Source: Pseudomonadota bacterium (GTDB taxonomy: Bacteria; Pseudomonadota; Gammaproteobacteria; Berkiellales; Berkiellaceae). From it: a stretch of 64,000 bases of DNA. Below the pieces are notes generated by a model, which searched no databases, had not been told where the DNA came from, and saw only the letters and a list, made by a program, of their open reading frames with translations. The translations under genes and the position numbers were made by a program. Position 1 is the first letter of the stretch, and each line of letters starts with the position of its first letter. The stretch lies in contig JAFECS010000027.1 in NCBI GenBank assembly GCA_018241965.1, positions 8,134 through 72,133 of the forward strand, in the 5' to 3' direction. Positions 8,239-15,300 of the stretch are shown piece by piece.

Positions 8239-9207
8239 TTAATATTTTACAATACGTGTCAAGCCATTTTCTAAATCTAGTGTAACTTTATAGGTCTCAA
8301 AAAATTTCTTACCAAATTGACCTGCAATGACATTGTCGTTGCAAGCATCTTGTCCAAAATGAATATAAGGAGAATTAATTATAATAGATTCAGATAAAAC
8401 AATACTGCCATAGAGCTGTGCAAAATCAGCTATGCTTTTTATTCCATCAATATCTTCTAGTCTTTCCCCTTGTTTCCCCTCAAATTGATGTAATTCTGGT
8501 ATCTTGCAAGAGTTAACATAGATAAAACGAAAATTATAAGTATTAAGCACAAAATTTTGAATTTCTTGCTTCTTCAATTTTGCAAAATTAATTTGAGCTT
8601 GAATCGTGGGAACGGGAGATTTAATGAGTTTCAGTACATTTTTATCATCTTGATTTAAAGCGCCTTTTTCTAAATGAATATTTTCTTTACGGTAGTCAGT
8701 AGTCATCAACATGCCATAAAAAGCATTAGCACTTAATACGCCATCAACATGAGCTTTGGTATTAAGGTAGTCTTTATCTAGAAGTACGGTACTAAGGATG
8801 GCATAATTTTTAACAACAAAACCGCCAATATCCATTTCATCGGCCAAATATAATTTTTCATTTACATGCACGGCATTAGTATCGTCTACTTTGTTAAAAT
8901 TTTGCACAACCGGCAGGTTTAAATTTTCAGCTAATTTATCAGAGATATAGGTAAGTTCAGATCCTGTAGCCAAAATAAAAAAATATGGACCCTTCTTGTT
9001 GATAAAAATCTTTATAATAGGCGCTTCGTGATAATCGCCTATAGGCGCTGCAATAGATTTGCTGCTTTTACTTACAATTTCACCAGGAATGATCGTTTGA
9101 GAGTTAGGAATAAATTTTACTTTTGCGGGTTCATTCGCATATGAAGATAGGGTAATTAACATAATTAAAAATGTTGTAAATCTTCTCAAGAAATCGAGAG
9201 TTTTCAT
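8239..9207 (-). CDS. Exported retropepsin-like protein lacking both catalytic aspartates
   Basis: A 322-residue protein with a signal peptide (about 1-24, ending SSYA). It then has two lobes that each follow the retropepsin-like aspartyl protease pattern. In lobe 1 the flap-strand segment reads FFILATG where the family has DTG, so A80 replaces the catalytic Asp; it is followed by DGVLSANAF near 155-163. In lobe 2 the matching position reads FVLNTY, with N222 replacing Asp, followed by IAGQFGKKFFETYKVTLD near 294-311. The fold is therefore probably kept while proteolytic chemistry is lost. It is convergent with the double-glycine gene; no operon partner is evident. Confidence 0.75.
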   Translation of the reverse strand: MKTLDFLRRFTTFLIMLITLSSYANEPAKVKFIPNSQTIIPGEIVSKSSKSIAAPIGDYHEAPIIKIFINKKGPYFFILATGSELTYISDKLAENLNLPVVQNFNKVDDTNAVHVNEKLYLADEMDIGGFVVKNYAILSTVLLDKDYLNTKAHVDGVLSANAFYGMLMTTDYRKENIHLEKGALNQDDKNVLKLIKSPVPTIQAQINFAKLKKQEIQNFVLNTYNFRFIYVNSCKIPELHQFEGKQGERLEDIDGIKSIADFAQLYGSIVLSESIIINSPYIHFGQDACNDNVIAGQFGKKFFETYKVTLDLENGLTRIVKY

Positions 9208-9546
9208 TTTTTTAACTCTTTAAATAGGTAATGAATGCTTAAATTATAGCCTTTTTAGCAAGTAGCTGTCTTAAGGTCGTTTGTATGATCCAGCAATAGC
9301 TGTGCAGATACAATTATTTAGTTCAGATGGTGAATATGCTCGTTCTTGTTGAAGTTTTGCGACTTGTTCTAGATCTTCAATTTTTGCCTTCAATCTGCAG
9401 TTTTGAACTTCTCATACCATTCTTTCTTGAATTTATGACACAAAAATTATAATTTTGACAGTAAAATTGATGTACCTTTTCGCATACATCAACAAAACGA
9501 AGAATGGTGCGAAACATTTTTCAATTATTAAATTGAGGACTAATAC
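9208..9546. pseudogene. Intergenic stretch with a frameshifted gene remnant
   Basis: No intact gene is present. On the minus strand, 9271-9411 stays open for 46 codons without a start, giving a helical segment with KIEDLEQVAKLQQE and the ending GSYKRP. In a neighbouring frame just upstream (9412-9455) the reading KFKKEWYEKFK continues the same style. The two together look like the 3' part of a coiled-coil gene broken by a frameshift. The right end (about 9430-9546) should hold the promoter of the next gene; I see no consensus boxes. Confidence 0.4.
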
Positions 9547-10122
9547 ATGATAGGCAATACACATAGTACACTAGATTTGGTTATGCAATTACCACCTGAA
9601 AATCTTAGCTCATACGTTCACTTAGGGATCTATCCTCCTGCGTCATATCTGGCACCTATCGATGCTCATCTTGCAGGAACTAAAGGTGAAGCGGAAAAAA
9701 TTACCGCTTATATTAGAGCTAACATGCGAGGTTATAGAGAAGACCTAAAAAATGTAGCACGTCGATTGAGTATCCATGGGCATGAAGATCCCTTCGCTTT
9801 TGCTAATATTGCAGAAAACGAATATTTATCGCGTAACATCGAATTTTCAGATGATGGAGTATTTTTTCATATGAGCGGTAGTGATTATGCGCGGTCTAGC
9901 TACAAGGGTGCGCTGTATACCGTTTACGAGCGGGCACGAGAGCGCAAAGAAGCAAAGGAAGCAAAACAACAGAAACCCACTTTCCTTCAACCTAAAGCTT
10001 GGGCACCGTCACGAGAAGCATCAGTTCTTCAACCTAAAGCTTGGGCACCGTCACGAGAAGAATCAGTTCTTCAACCTAATACTAATCAGCGCCCTTTACC
10101 ACCCTTCCTAGGAAGAAAATAA
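9547..10122 (+). CDS. Hypothetical protein with C-terminal 14-residue repeats
   Basis: I do not recognise this 191-residue protein. Residues 1-125 are of mixed composition and probably folded. Residues 126-150 are a highly charged Arg/Lys/Glu helix (YERARERKEAKEAKQQK). The tail then repeats LQPKAWAPSREASV and LQPKAWAPSREESV, with a partial third LQP. At DNA level this is a 42-base unit repeated almost exactly, so the copies are recent. The tail is probably disordered and Pro-rich. There is no signal peptide. Its position among decayed and duplicated genes suggests an accessory function. Confidence 0.6.
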   Translation: MIGNTHSTLDLVMQLPPENLSSYVHLGIYPPASYLAPIDAHLAGTKGEAEKITAYIRANMRGYREDLKNVARRLSIHGHEDPFAFANIAENEYLSRNIEFSDDGVFFHMSGSDYARSSYKGALYTVYERARERKEAKEAKQQKPTFLQPKAWAPSREASVLQPKAWAPSREESVLQPNTNQRPLPPFLGRK

Positions 10123-10149
10123 TCTTGTCATTCTAAACACGCAGAGTGT

Positions 10150-10175
10150 GTCCACCATATTGTCAATTGGTGGAC
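10150..10175. repeat. Perfect 8-bp inverted repeat
   Basis: GTCCACCA (10150-10157) and TGGTGGAC (10168-10175) flank a ten-base spacer. It sits immediately 5' of the decayed double-glycine gene copy, where the upstream similarity to copy 1 breaks off. Confidence 0.6.
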
Positions 10176-10186
10176 ATGCACCAAGA

Positions 10187-10467
10187 CACTAGAAATCAAC
10201 ACTGACAGCGGCGCAAAAGGTAGCATTCAAAAAATCACACCTACAGAAATTGAAATTCTGGTGACCAATTCATCGCATTTCGTTGCGGCAGGCACTTATG
10301 GTGGCCATCGCATAAATGTAATTTTATATGCCTATGATGTGTGTGATTTATACAATAAGTCTTTAGGTTATGATCTTTCCAAACCCTTCTTTCATAATGG
10401 CCATTTAGTGAATGCCATTGCCGTCACGGGTGGGCATATTTATCAATTTTTATTTGATGAAGGATAA
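10187..10467 (+). pseudogene. Decayed second copy of the double-glycine peptide gene
   Basis: From about 10187 the DNA closely follows the copy at 7941-8221, and the reading frame is open to the stop at 10465-10467. The 5' end is broken: relative to copy 1, eleven bases are missing between the ATG and the conserved CTAGAA. The ATG at 10176 therefore runs out of frame and stops after nine codons. The leader has also changed from NTVSGA to NTDSGA. Many differences in the body are silent, so the copy was probably under protein-level selection before it lost its start. An internal GTG at 10261 could give a leaderless 68-residue product, but no ribosome site supports it. Confidence 0.7.
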
Positions 10468-10479
10468 TTCTTGCTCATT

Positions 10480-10534
10480 TAATGTTCATAATAATGAACC
10501 TTAAGCGGCATAAGGTTCATTATTATGAACATTA
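10480..10534. repeat. Perfect 24-bp inverted repeat
   Basis: The arms at 10480-10503 and 10511-10534 are perfectly complementary around the 7-base loop AGCGGCA. Each arm also contains GTTCAT...ATGAAC, a smaller 6-bp inverted repeat. No T-run follows on the plus strand, so a simple intrinsic terminator is unlikely. Confidence 0.85.
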
Positions 10535-10567
10535 TGCATTTTTGGGGTAGCTTTATGTTTTTTTTCT

Positions 10568-10647
10568 ACGCTGGGTGACGAGTACGTTCGACATTGTCTA
10601 TAGTGTCGAGTACACTAGGCACTCGTGTCGATTCTACTAGACAGCGG
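10568..10647. repeat. Nested short inverted repeats
   Basis: An outer CGCTG/CAGCG pairing encloses GACGAGT with ACTCGTGTC (one-base bulge), and inside it TCGACA/TGTCGA around a ten-base loop. The whole could fold as one branched stem. Whether it is transcribed cannot be told from sequence. Confidence 0.45.
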
Positions 10648-10681
10648 CATTAAATGTTTACAGATCAAATACTTAAAGCAA

Positions 10682-10710
10682 AGAGTTCCCGTTGCCCTAA
10701 AGGGAACTCT
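10682..10710. repeat. Hairpin with 9-bp perfect stem
   Basis: AGAGTTCCC (10682-10690) pairs with GGGAACTCT (10702-10710) around an 11-base loop. No T-tract follows. It lies about 110 bases before the yqiB-like gene. Confidence 0.6.
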
Positions 10711-10818
10711 ATCACAAGCGAAAATGCGGCTGACTATTTATAAGGTGTTAATGGCGCGCTTTTGACCTAAACACTATGCTTAAAAAACTATTGATAGGGA
10801 TTTAAGCTAAAGGGCAAA

Positions 10819-11232
10819 ATGAATTTTAACACTTACATGGATTGTTGCAGCGCAAACTACCAGCGCTTGCTGAAAATTTTACCAAAGCAATATACCCAAG
10901 GCGCCTATATCTGTAGAGAATTGGCCAATGCCGGGAATTTATTGATAGAGCATGTCCAAGCACACGCACATACCGAAACCTTTAATGTTAAATTTGAAAG
11001 TATGCATCTATCTGCATGGCTACCCAATCTTGATATTCAAATTAACATCTATCACGATGCCAGTCTTTCAGAAGTCACCGCCATTAGAGATAATGAAGGG
11101 AAATTACAATTCTTCGGCAACCCAGCCACGGCTAAAATACTGCCTTATTGGGAAAAGTGGCAAATGAATCAGTTATTTGGGGATATTTTAGCGCTAACCC
11201 TAAAACAACCCAAATGGCAGGATTCACTCTAA
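10819..11232 (+). CDS. YqiB-like protein (DUF1249)
   Basis: A 137-residue cytoplasmic protein matching the YqiB/DUF1249 family in length and pattern. It has an N-terminal MDCCSANYQRLLKILP helix, a central beta-rich region with LDIQINIYHDASLSEV near residues 73-88, and a C-terminal QMNQLFGDIL helix. The biochemical role of the family is not established. It is convergent with the acyltransferase gene: the two stop codons overlap by nine bases. A structured stretch lies upstream. Confidence 0.82.
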   Translation: MNFNTYMDCCSANYQRLLKILPKQYTQGAYICRELANAGNLLIEHVQAHAHTETFNVKFESMHLSAWLPNLDIQINIYHDASLSEVTAIRDNEGKLQFFGNPATAKILPYWEKWQMNQLFGDILALTLKQPKWQDSL

Positions 11233-11970
11233 ATAACGCTGTTGCCAGGCTAAATATAAATTTTGCACATGCTCACAAAGGGCTTCTTTAGAGCTAAATT
11301 GTGTAGGGTCGATAGCGTCGTATACATAATAATTAGCGCGATGATTTTGGGCTGTTAAAATCATCCATAATTTATGCAGCAAATGCTGGTTTTGCCACTC
11401 AAAATCTTCTTGGGCTTCATAATGCAAAAATACCGGCACAATGGGGGTTTTAGTTTGCAAGGCTAATTCAAAACCACCATAGCGAAATGGCGTAAAAATG
11501 CGTCTGCCTTTGCACCCGCCCTCAGGGTAAAGTCCCACACTTAAACCTTGGTTAAGCGCTTGTTTTAAAGTATCGGAAGCTTCTTGACGCGAATCTTTAG
11601 AGTCGCGCGCCACATAGAATGTGCCGCAAGCAACGCTGATTCTGCCAACAATCCACCAATCTTTGACTTCAATCTTCGCTAAAAATCGCACATCGAATAA
11701 GGCAGACATCCCAAGATCTTCAAAAGCAGAAGGATGATTGCCCATTAAGATGTATTGTTTAGGTAAAGCCACCCTATTTTTTTGATGCAAGAATACCTTA
11801 ACACCCAGCGCACGGATAAAAACCCAGCACCAGTAACGGAAGATCTTGCGATACCATCTGCCAACATATTTAGTAGGTAAAAAGCTAAGTATGTAAAGCA
11901 GCACTGTCATCACGATCAGATCGATGAGACTCACCACAAATCGTAACAAAGCTAGTAAAGACAAGAACAT
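11224..11970 (-). CDS. PlsC-family lysophospholipid acyltransferase
   Basis: A 248-residue membrane-bound acyltransferase, probably acylating lysophosphatidate or a related lysolipid. A hydrophobic N-terminal anchor covers about residues 3-32. The catalytic block is NHPSAFED at 78-85. The family has H-x4-D, whereas here H79 is followed by E84 at the expected spacing, with D85 one residue later. The glycerophosphate-binding block is YPEGG (148-152), and a later VPVFLHY (178-184) fits motif IV. The substrate is not determined. It overlaps the convergent yqiB-like gene by nine bases. Confidence 0.85.
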   Translation of the reverse strand: MFLSLLALLRFVVSLIDLIVMTVLLYILSFLPTKYVGRWYRKIFRYWCWVFIRALGVKVFLHQKNRVALPKQYILMGNHPSAFEDLGMSALFDVRFLAKIEVKDWWIVGRISVACGTFYVARDSKDSRQEASDTLKQALNQGLSVGLYPEGGCKGRRIFTPFRYGGFELALQTKTPIVPVFLHYEAQEDFEWQNQHLLHKLWMILTAQNHRANYYVYDAIDPTQFSSKEALCEHVQNLYLAWQQRYLE

Positions 11971-12038
11971 AAAAGCTCGAAAAATGGTTGCTATAAAAAA
12001 AGCTTAAGCAACCATTGGGTCAGAGGCAAATAAAGGCA

Positions 12039-12887
12039 TTACTTGCCTGGCGTTTTCTTAGGAGATCTTGGCACAGACACAGCAGAGTTTTCTTCTGCCT
12101 TGGGCGTTGCATGTGCTCTCATTTTTAACAAAAGAACCCTAGGGGTATAGGCCAGCGCATCACGTTGCGGCAATGGAGGTAATGGGAGACTTTCTAAAAG
12201 CATCAGGGGGCGTCGTGCTGGTGGATGCGGATTGCCTTCTAAGATACGTTTGCTGCGTTCATCCTCTGCTGAAAGTTTTTTGGGAGTGTGTGAATCAGGA
12301 GAAAAAGGATGAGTTTTTTTAATACGAGCCGCTTTTTTAGGGGTGATAGGTAGCTCTTGTAAACTGACAGCGTCAATACTTTGGTTGATTTTCAATTTTT
12401 GCTTTTGTTCAGCGGATAAAGATTGGATAGCAAGCACAAAAGCGTTATGGTGTGCAATCAAGGTTGCTCTAACATCTTCTAATGTGCTTCGTTGTTCGGC
12501 AGAAAAGCTTGAATTGGGTATTAATGTTTTTTCTACTATCTCAAGCACTTTTTTGACTTTATTGTAAATGGGGCCTGCTTTTAACCCGTGATCTTTGTCA
12601 TGAATTAAAAATTGATTATAGCTTTCATAAAGGGCTGTGGCGGCAACATGATGGAAAAAATGAGGTTGGCCTTGGCTGTGAGCCCCTCTTTCAACCACAT
12701 GCGAAAAGATCATTCTAAAACAAGTTGAGATTTCGTTGCTTAGATTTTCTGGTAATTTGCTAATATCTTCTAAAAAAGTCTTATCCGGCAAACTCATCAT
12801 TACCCGCAGTTTAGTAGGGCTTTTAGCGGCCTTTTTTAACTTAAAGGGGCTGCGATTTGCTGTAGATGTGTCCGGACCTGTTTGCAT
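12039..12887 (-). CDS. Hypothetical basic protein with SPKK/TPKK motifs
   Basis: I do not recognise this 282-residue protein. Residues 30-180 are predicted helical and may be folded. Both ends are basic and probably disordered. They carry S/T-P-basic motifs: SPTK at 23-26, TPKK at 182-185, TPKK at 201-204, TPKA at 261-264 and SPKK at 275-278. Such motifs are typical of histone H1 tails and of eukaryotic CDK sites, and the neighbouring lysines resemble nuclear localisation signals. There is no signal peptide or enzyme motif. A secreted, nucleus-targeted effector is plausible but is inference from composition. Confidence 0.6.
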   Translation of the reverse strand: MQTGPDTSTANRSPFKLKKAAKSPTKLRVMMSLPDKTFLEDISKLPENLSNEISTCFRMIFSHVVERGAHSQGQPHFFHHVAATALYESYNQFLIHDKDHGLKAGPIYNKVKKVLEIVEKTLIPNSSFSAEQRSTLEDVRATLIAHHNAFVLAIQSLSAEQKQKLKINQSIDAVSLQELPITPKKAARIKKTHPFSPDSHTPKKLSAEDERSKRILEGNPHPPARRPLMLLESLPLPPLPQRDALAYTPRVLLLKMRAHATPKAEENSAVSVPRSPKKTPGK

Positions 12888-13001
12888 GAAAGTGCCTTAC
12901 ATTGTTAATGCATTAAAAGGAGCTTCCTGCGATTTGGGTATATTCCTAAGAGAGTAGTATTTTAACGAAGTTTCTTTGGGGTGACAAGGTAGGTTTTGAG
13001 C

Positions 13002-13451
13002 CTAACCAAAACTACGATGTATCAGAGTGGGAACCGCTTTTAACTTGGCATTAGGACAAAGAAAGACGCATAGCCCTGATTCGGTAAAGTAAAAGCGCAC
13101 ATTTTCTGTGATTTCACCCAAGGGCTTATAGCACACTGTCATCGATTCTTGACGCGGTGTGTTATACACATTTACCCCAATTTTCTCCAGCGCGCTGGTT
13201 AATTGTCCAATAATAAAGCTGTTATCTAAACGGGGGTTTACACGAACATGGTTCAATTCAAAGAGCACATTTTGTAGGGATGTGCGGAAATTATTCACAG
13301 GGTAGATGATGCCTTGTGACAGAGATTCTACATGGACGCACTCAATGATATGCAAACTTTCATTCAATACAAATTCATAGATATCCGCCTGCTTTTTAGG
13401 CGATACCCGTGTAGCATTGATTAATATTTCAGTTGCGGTATAAGTGCTCAT
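13002..13451 (-). CDS. Hypothetical protein
   Basis: A roughly 149-residue soluble protein of mixed helix and strand that I cannot assign. It has no signal peptide, membrane segment or clear motif. It contains scattered cysteines and a C-terminal strand-rich part with VRFYFTESGLCVFLCP. Translation may start at ATG 13451 or at an in-frame GTG at 13469; neither has a good ribosome site. It is divergent from radA, with only 32-50 bases between them. Confidence 0.6.
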   Translation of the reverse strand: MSTYTATEILINATRVSPKKQADIYEFVLNESLHIIECVHVESLSQGIIYPVNNFRTSLQNVLFELNHVRVNPRLDNSFIIGQLTSALEKIGVNVYNTPRQESMTVCYKPLGEITENVRFYFTESGLCVFLCPNAKLKAVPTLIHRSFG

Positions 13452-13501
13452 ATAACAAAAGTTCGGCACAGATTAGAGAAACTTTAGAAGGCTAACCAAA
13501 C

Positions 13502-14857
13502 ATGGCCAAAGTAAAAACACAGTACAGCTGTAATGATTGCGGGGGAACAAGTCCTAAGTGGGTAGGTCAGTGCCCGGATTGTGGTGCTTGGAACACGCTT
13601 ACGGAAATCGCCATGGTTAAATCCGGGGCTTCTCGCTGGCAAGGGTATGCAGGTGCGCAAGATACCTCATTAATGGCCCTACCTGATATCACGGCAGTGG
13701 CCTCAAAGCGGCTATCGACAGGTTTGCCTGAATTGGATCAGGTGTTAGGTGGTGGCGTTGTTGAAGGCTCAGTGATTTTAATTGGGGGTGATCCCGGCAT
13801 TGGCAAGTCCACGCTATTACTACAGGCGCTTGCTAATGTGCCAGATCCAACGCAAGCCCTTTACGTCACAGGTGAAGAATCCTTACAACAAGTTTCGTTG
13901 CGCGCGCAACGCTTAGGCGTGGGGGAGTGTCCTTTACGGTTATTAGCAGAAACACAAGTTGAAACTATTATCGCCCTAGCAACTGCGCATAAACCTAAAA
14001 TCATGGTCATCGATTCGGTGCAAACGGTTTTTACGCAAACACTACAATCAGCGCCAGGATCTGTGAGCCAGGTCAGAGAAAGTGCAGCGCATTTAGTACG
14101 TTTTGCTAAACAAACGGGGATCTCTCTTTACTTGGTTGGGCATGTGAACAAAGACGGCGCAATTGCAGGACCGCGTGTGCTTGAGCACATGGTAGATACC
14201 GTACTTTATTTTGAAGGTGAAAAAGATAGCCGTTTTCGTATGGTGCGCGCCATTAAGAATCGTTTTGGCGCAGTAAATGAGCTGGGTATTTTTGCGATGA
14301 CCGATAAAGGCTTAAAAGGTGTGAGTAACCCATCGGCTATTTTTTTATCGCGTAACCGTTTTGCGGCCCCAGGTACCATTGTGATGGTAACTTGGGAAGG
14401 ATCGCGTCCTTTGTTAATTGAGATCCAAGCTTTGGTGGATGACAGCCACGGGATCCCGCGGCGAGTAACTGTTGGTTATGATCATAATCGTTTAGCTTTG
14501 CTACTTGCGGTGTTAAGTCGTCATGCAGGCGTGATGATGCATCAAATGGACGTGTTTTTAAATGTTGTCGGTGGCGTTCGCATTCTTGAAACGGGGGCGG
14601 ATTTAGCGATTTTAGTAGCCGTGATTTCGAGTTATCGTAATAAAGTTATCAATCAAGGCTGTGCTTTTTTTGGTGAAATTGGTTTATCCGGTGAGCTTCG
14701 TCCTGTGCCCGGGGGCCAAGAAAGAATTCAAGAAGCCGCAAAGCACGGATTTAAAAAAATTATTGTGCCTAAAGCCAATGCGCCACGTAACAAACTTGAA
14801 GGTATAGAAGTAATAGCCGTTGATTCTTTAAGTGAAGCCATAGCCAAATTAGATTAA
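13502..14857 (+). CDS. radA: DNA repair protein RadA
   Basis: RadA (Sms) is a RecA-like helicase that processes branched recombination intermediates. The 451-residue protein is full length. It has an N-terminal C4 zinc finger (C10, C13, C24, C27), a RecA core with Walker A GGDPGIGKST (95-104), the RadA-specific KNRFG motif near 251-255, and a C-terminal Lon-protease-like domain from about residue 280. ATG at 13502 gives the family N-terminus MAKVKTQYSC. It is a single gene; the next plus-strand gene begins about 110 bases later. Confidence 0.97.
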   Translation: MAKVKTQYSCNDCGGTSPKWVGQCPDCGAWNTLTEIAMVKSGASRWQGYAGAQDTSLMALPDITAVASKRLSTGLPELDQVLGGGVVEGSVILIGGDPGIGKSTLLLQALANVPDPTQALYVTGEESLQQVSLRAQRLGVGECPLRLLAETQVETIIALATAHKPKIMVIDSVQTVFTQTLQSAPGSVSQVRESAAHLVRFAKQTGISLYLVGHVNKDGAIAGPRVLEHMVDTVLYFEGEKDSRFRMVRAIKNRFGAVNELGIFAMTDKGLKGVSNPSAIFLSRNRFAAPGTIVMVTWEGSRPLLIEIQALVDDSHGIPRRVTVGYDHNRLALLLAVLSRHAGVMMHQMDVFLNVVGGVRILETGADLAILVAVISSYRNKVINQGCAFFGEIGLSGELRPVPGGQERIQEAAKHGFKKIIVPKANAPRNKLEGIEVIAVDSLSEAIAKLD

Positions 14858-14968
14858 CTGTATTGTCTAGTAAGGTGATCCTACACTAATATTCCAGGGC
14901 TATAAAAGCTTGACAGTTAACTACTTGATAAGTAAGCTCACATGCTACTGACGTTCGGGAGATATGTG

Positions 14969-15268
14969 ATGCAACAATTATCTGCATTTGACACAAAACA
15001 AATTTCTGGCGGTTTTGGTTTAATTGAAACTGCTTTAGTCAGCGCAGTTGTGAGTGGCGCAAGCGTTGCAGCTTTCGGGTGGAAGCCTGTAGCAATGGCG
15101 CCAGTTGCGCTAACCGTGGCGGCAGGCGCTACCTTATTTACAACAATAGGTTGTATTCCTGTGGCGGTATCACAAGGTAAAAACTTTTTTGATGGCGTAT
15201 CAATAGCGTTCAACTTCATGCTATTAGGACCTAAAGCAGGGTGGGAATTAGAGAAATTGGCACTGTAA
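14969..15268 (+). CDS. Double-glycine leader peptide with hydrophobic cargo
   Basis: A 99-residue product starting at ATG 14969, with GGGAG at 14957-14961 seven bases upstream. The leader MQQLSAFDTKQISGG fits the double-glycine consensus very well: L at -12, S at -11, D at -8, I at -4, G-G at -2/-1. The mature part would be 84 residues, with Ala/Gly/Val-rich hydrophobic stretches near residues 20-60 that could span a membrane, as in class II bacteriocins and microcins. An in-frame ATG at 14942 would bury the leader and is disfavoured. No immunity or exporter gene is adjacent. Antibacterial activity is inference. Confidence 0.78.
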   Translation: MQQLSAFDTKQISGGFGLIETALVSAVVSGASVAAFGWKPVAMAPVALTVAAGATLFTTIGCIPVAVSQGKNFFDGVSIAFNFMLLGPKAGWELEKLAL

Positions 15269-15300
15269 GGCGCCTGGTCTAGCAATATAAAGTGTTATTA

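Larger units (their letters stand above)
10468..10818. other. Gene-free stretch rich in hairpins
   Basis: No gene is visible in these 350 bases. They hold three separate foldable elements: the 24-bp-arm palindrome at 10480-10534, a nested set of short inverted repeats at about 10568-10647, and a 9-bp-arm hairpin at 10682-10710. Such a density of structure suggests a structured RNA, a mobile-element remnant or stacked terminators. Confidence 0.55.

Noticed and set aside
10261-10467. Independent 68-residue gene starting at GTG 10261
   Set aside because: The similarity to copy 1 extends upstream of the GTG in the same frame, and no ribosome site precedes it, so this is the body of a pseudogene.
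14910-14938. Promoter TTGACA...TAAGCT upstream of the second double-glycine gene
   Set aside because: The -35 box is perfect, but the -10 candidate at 17-base spacing matches only three of six positions, so I did not list it as a feature.
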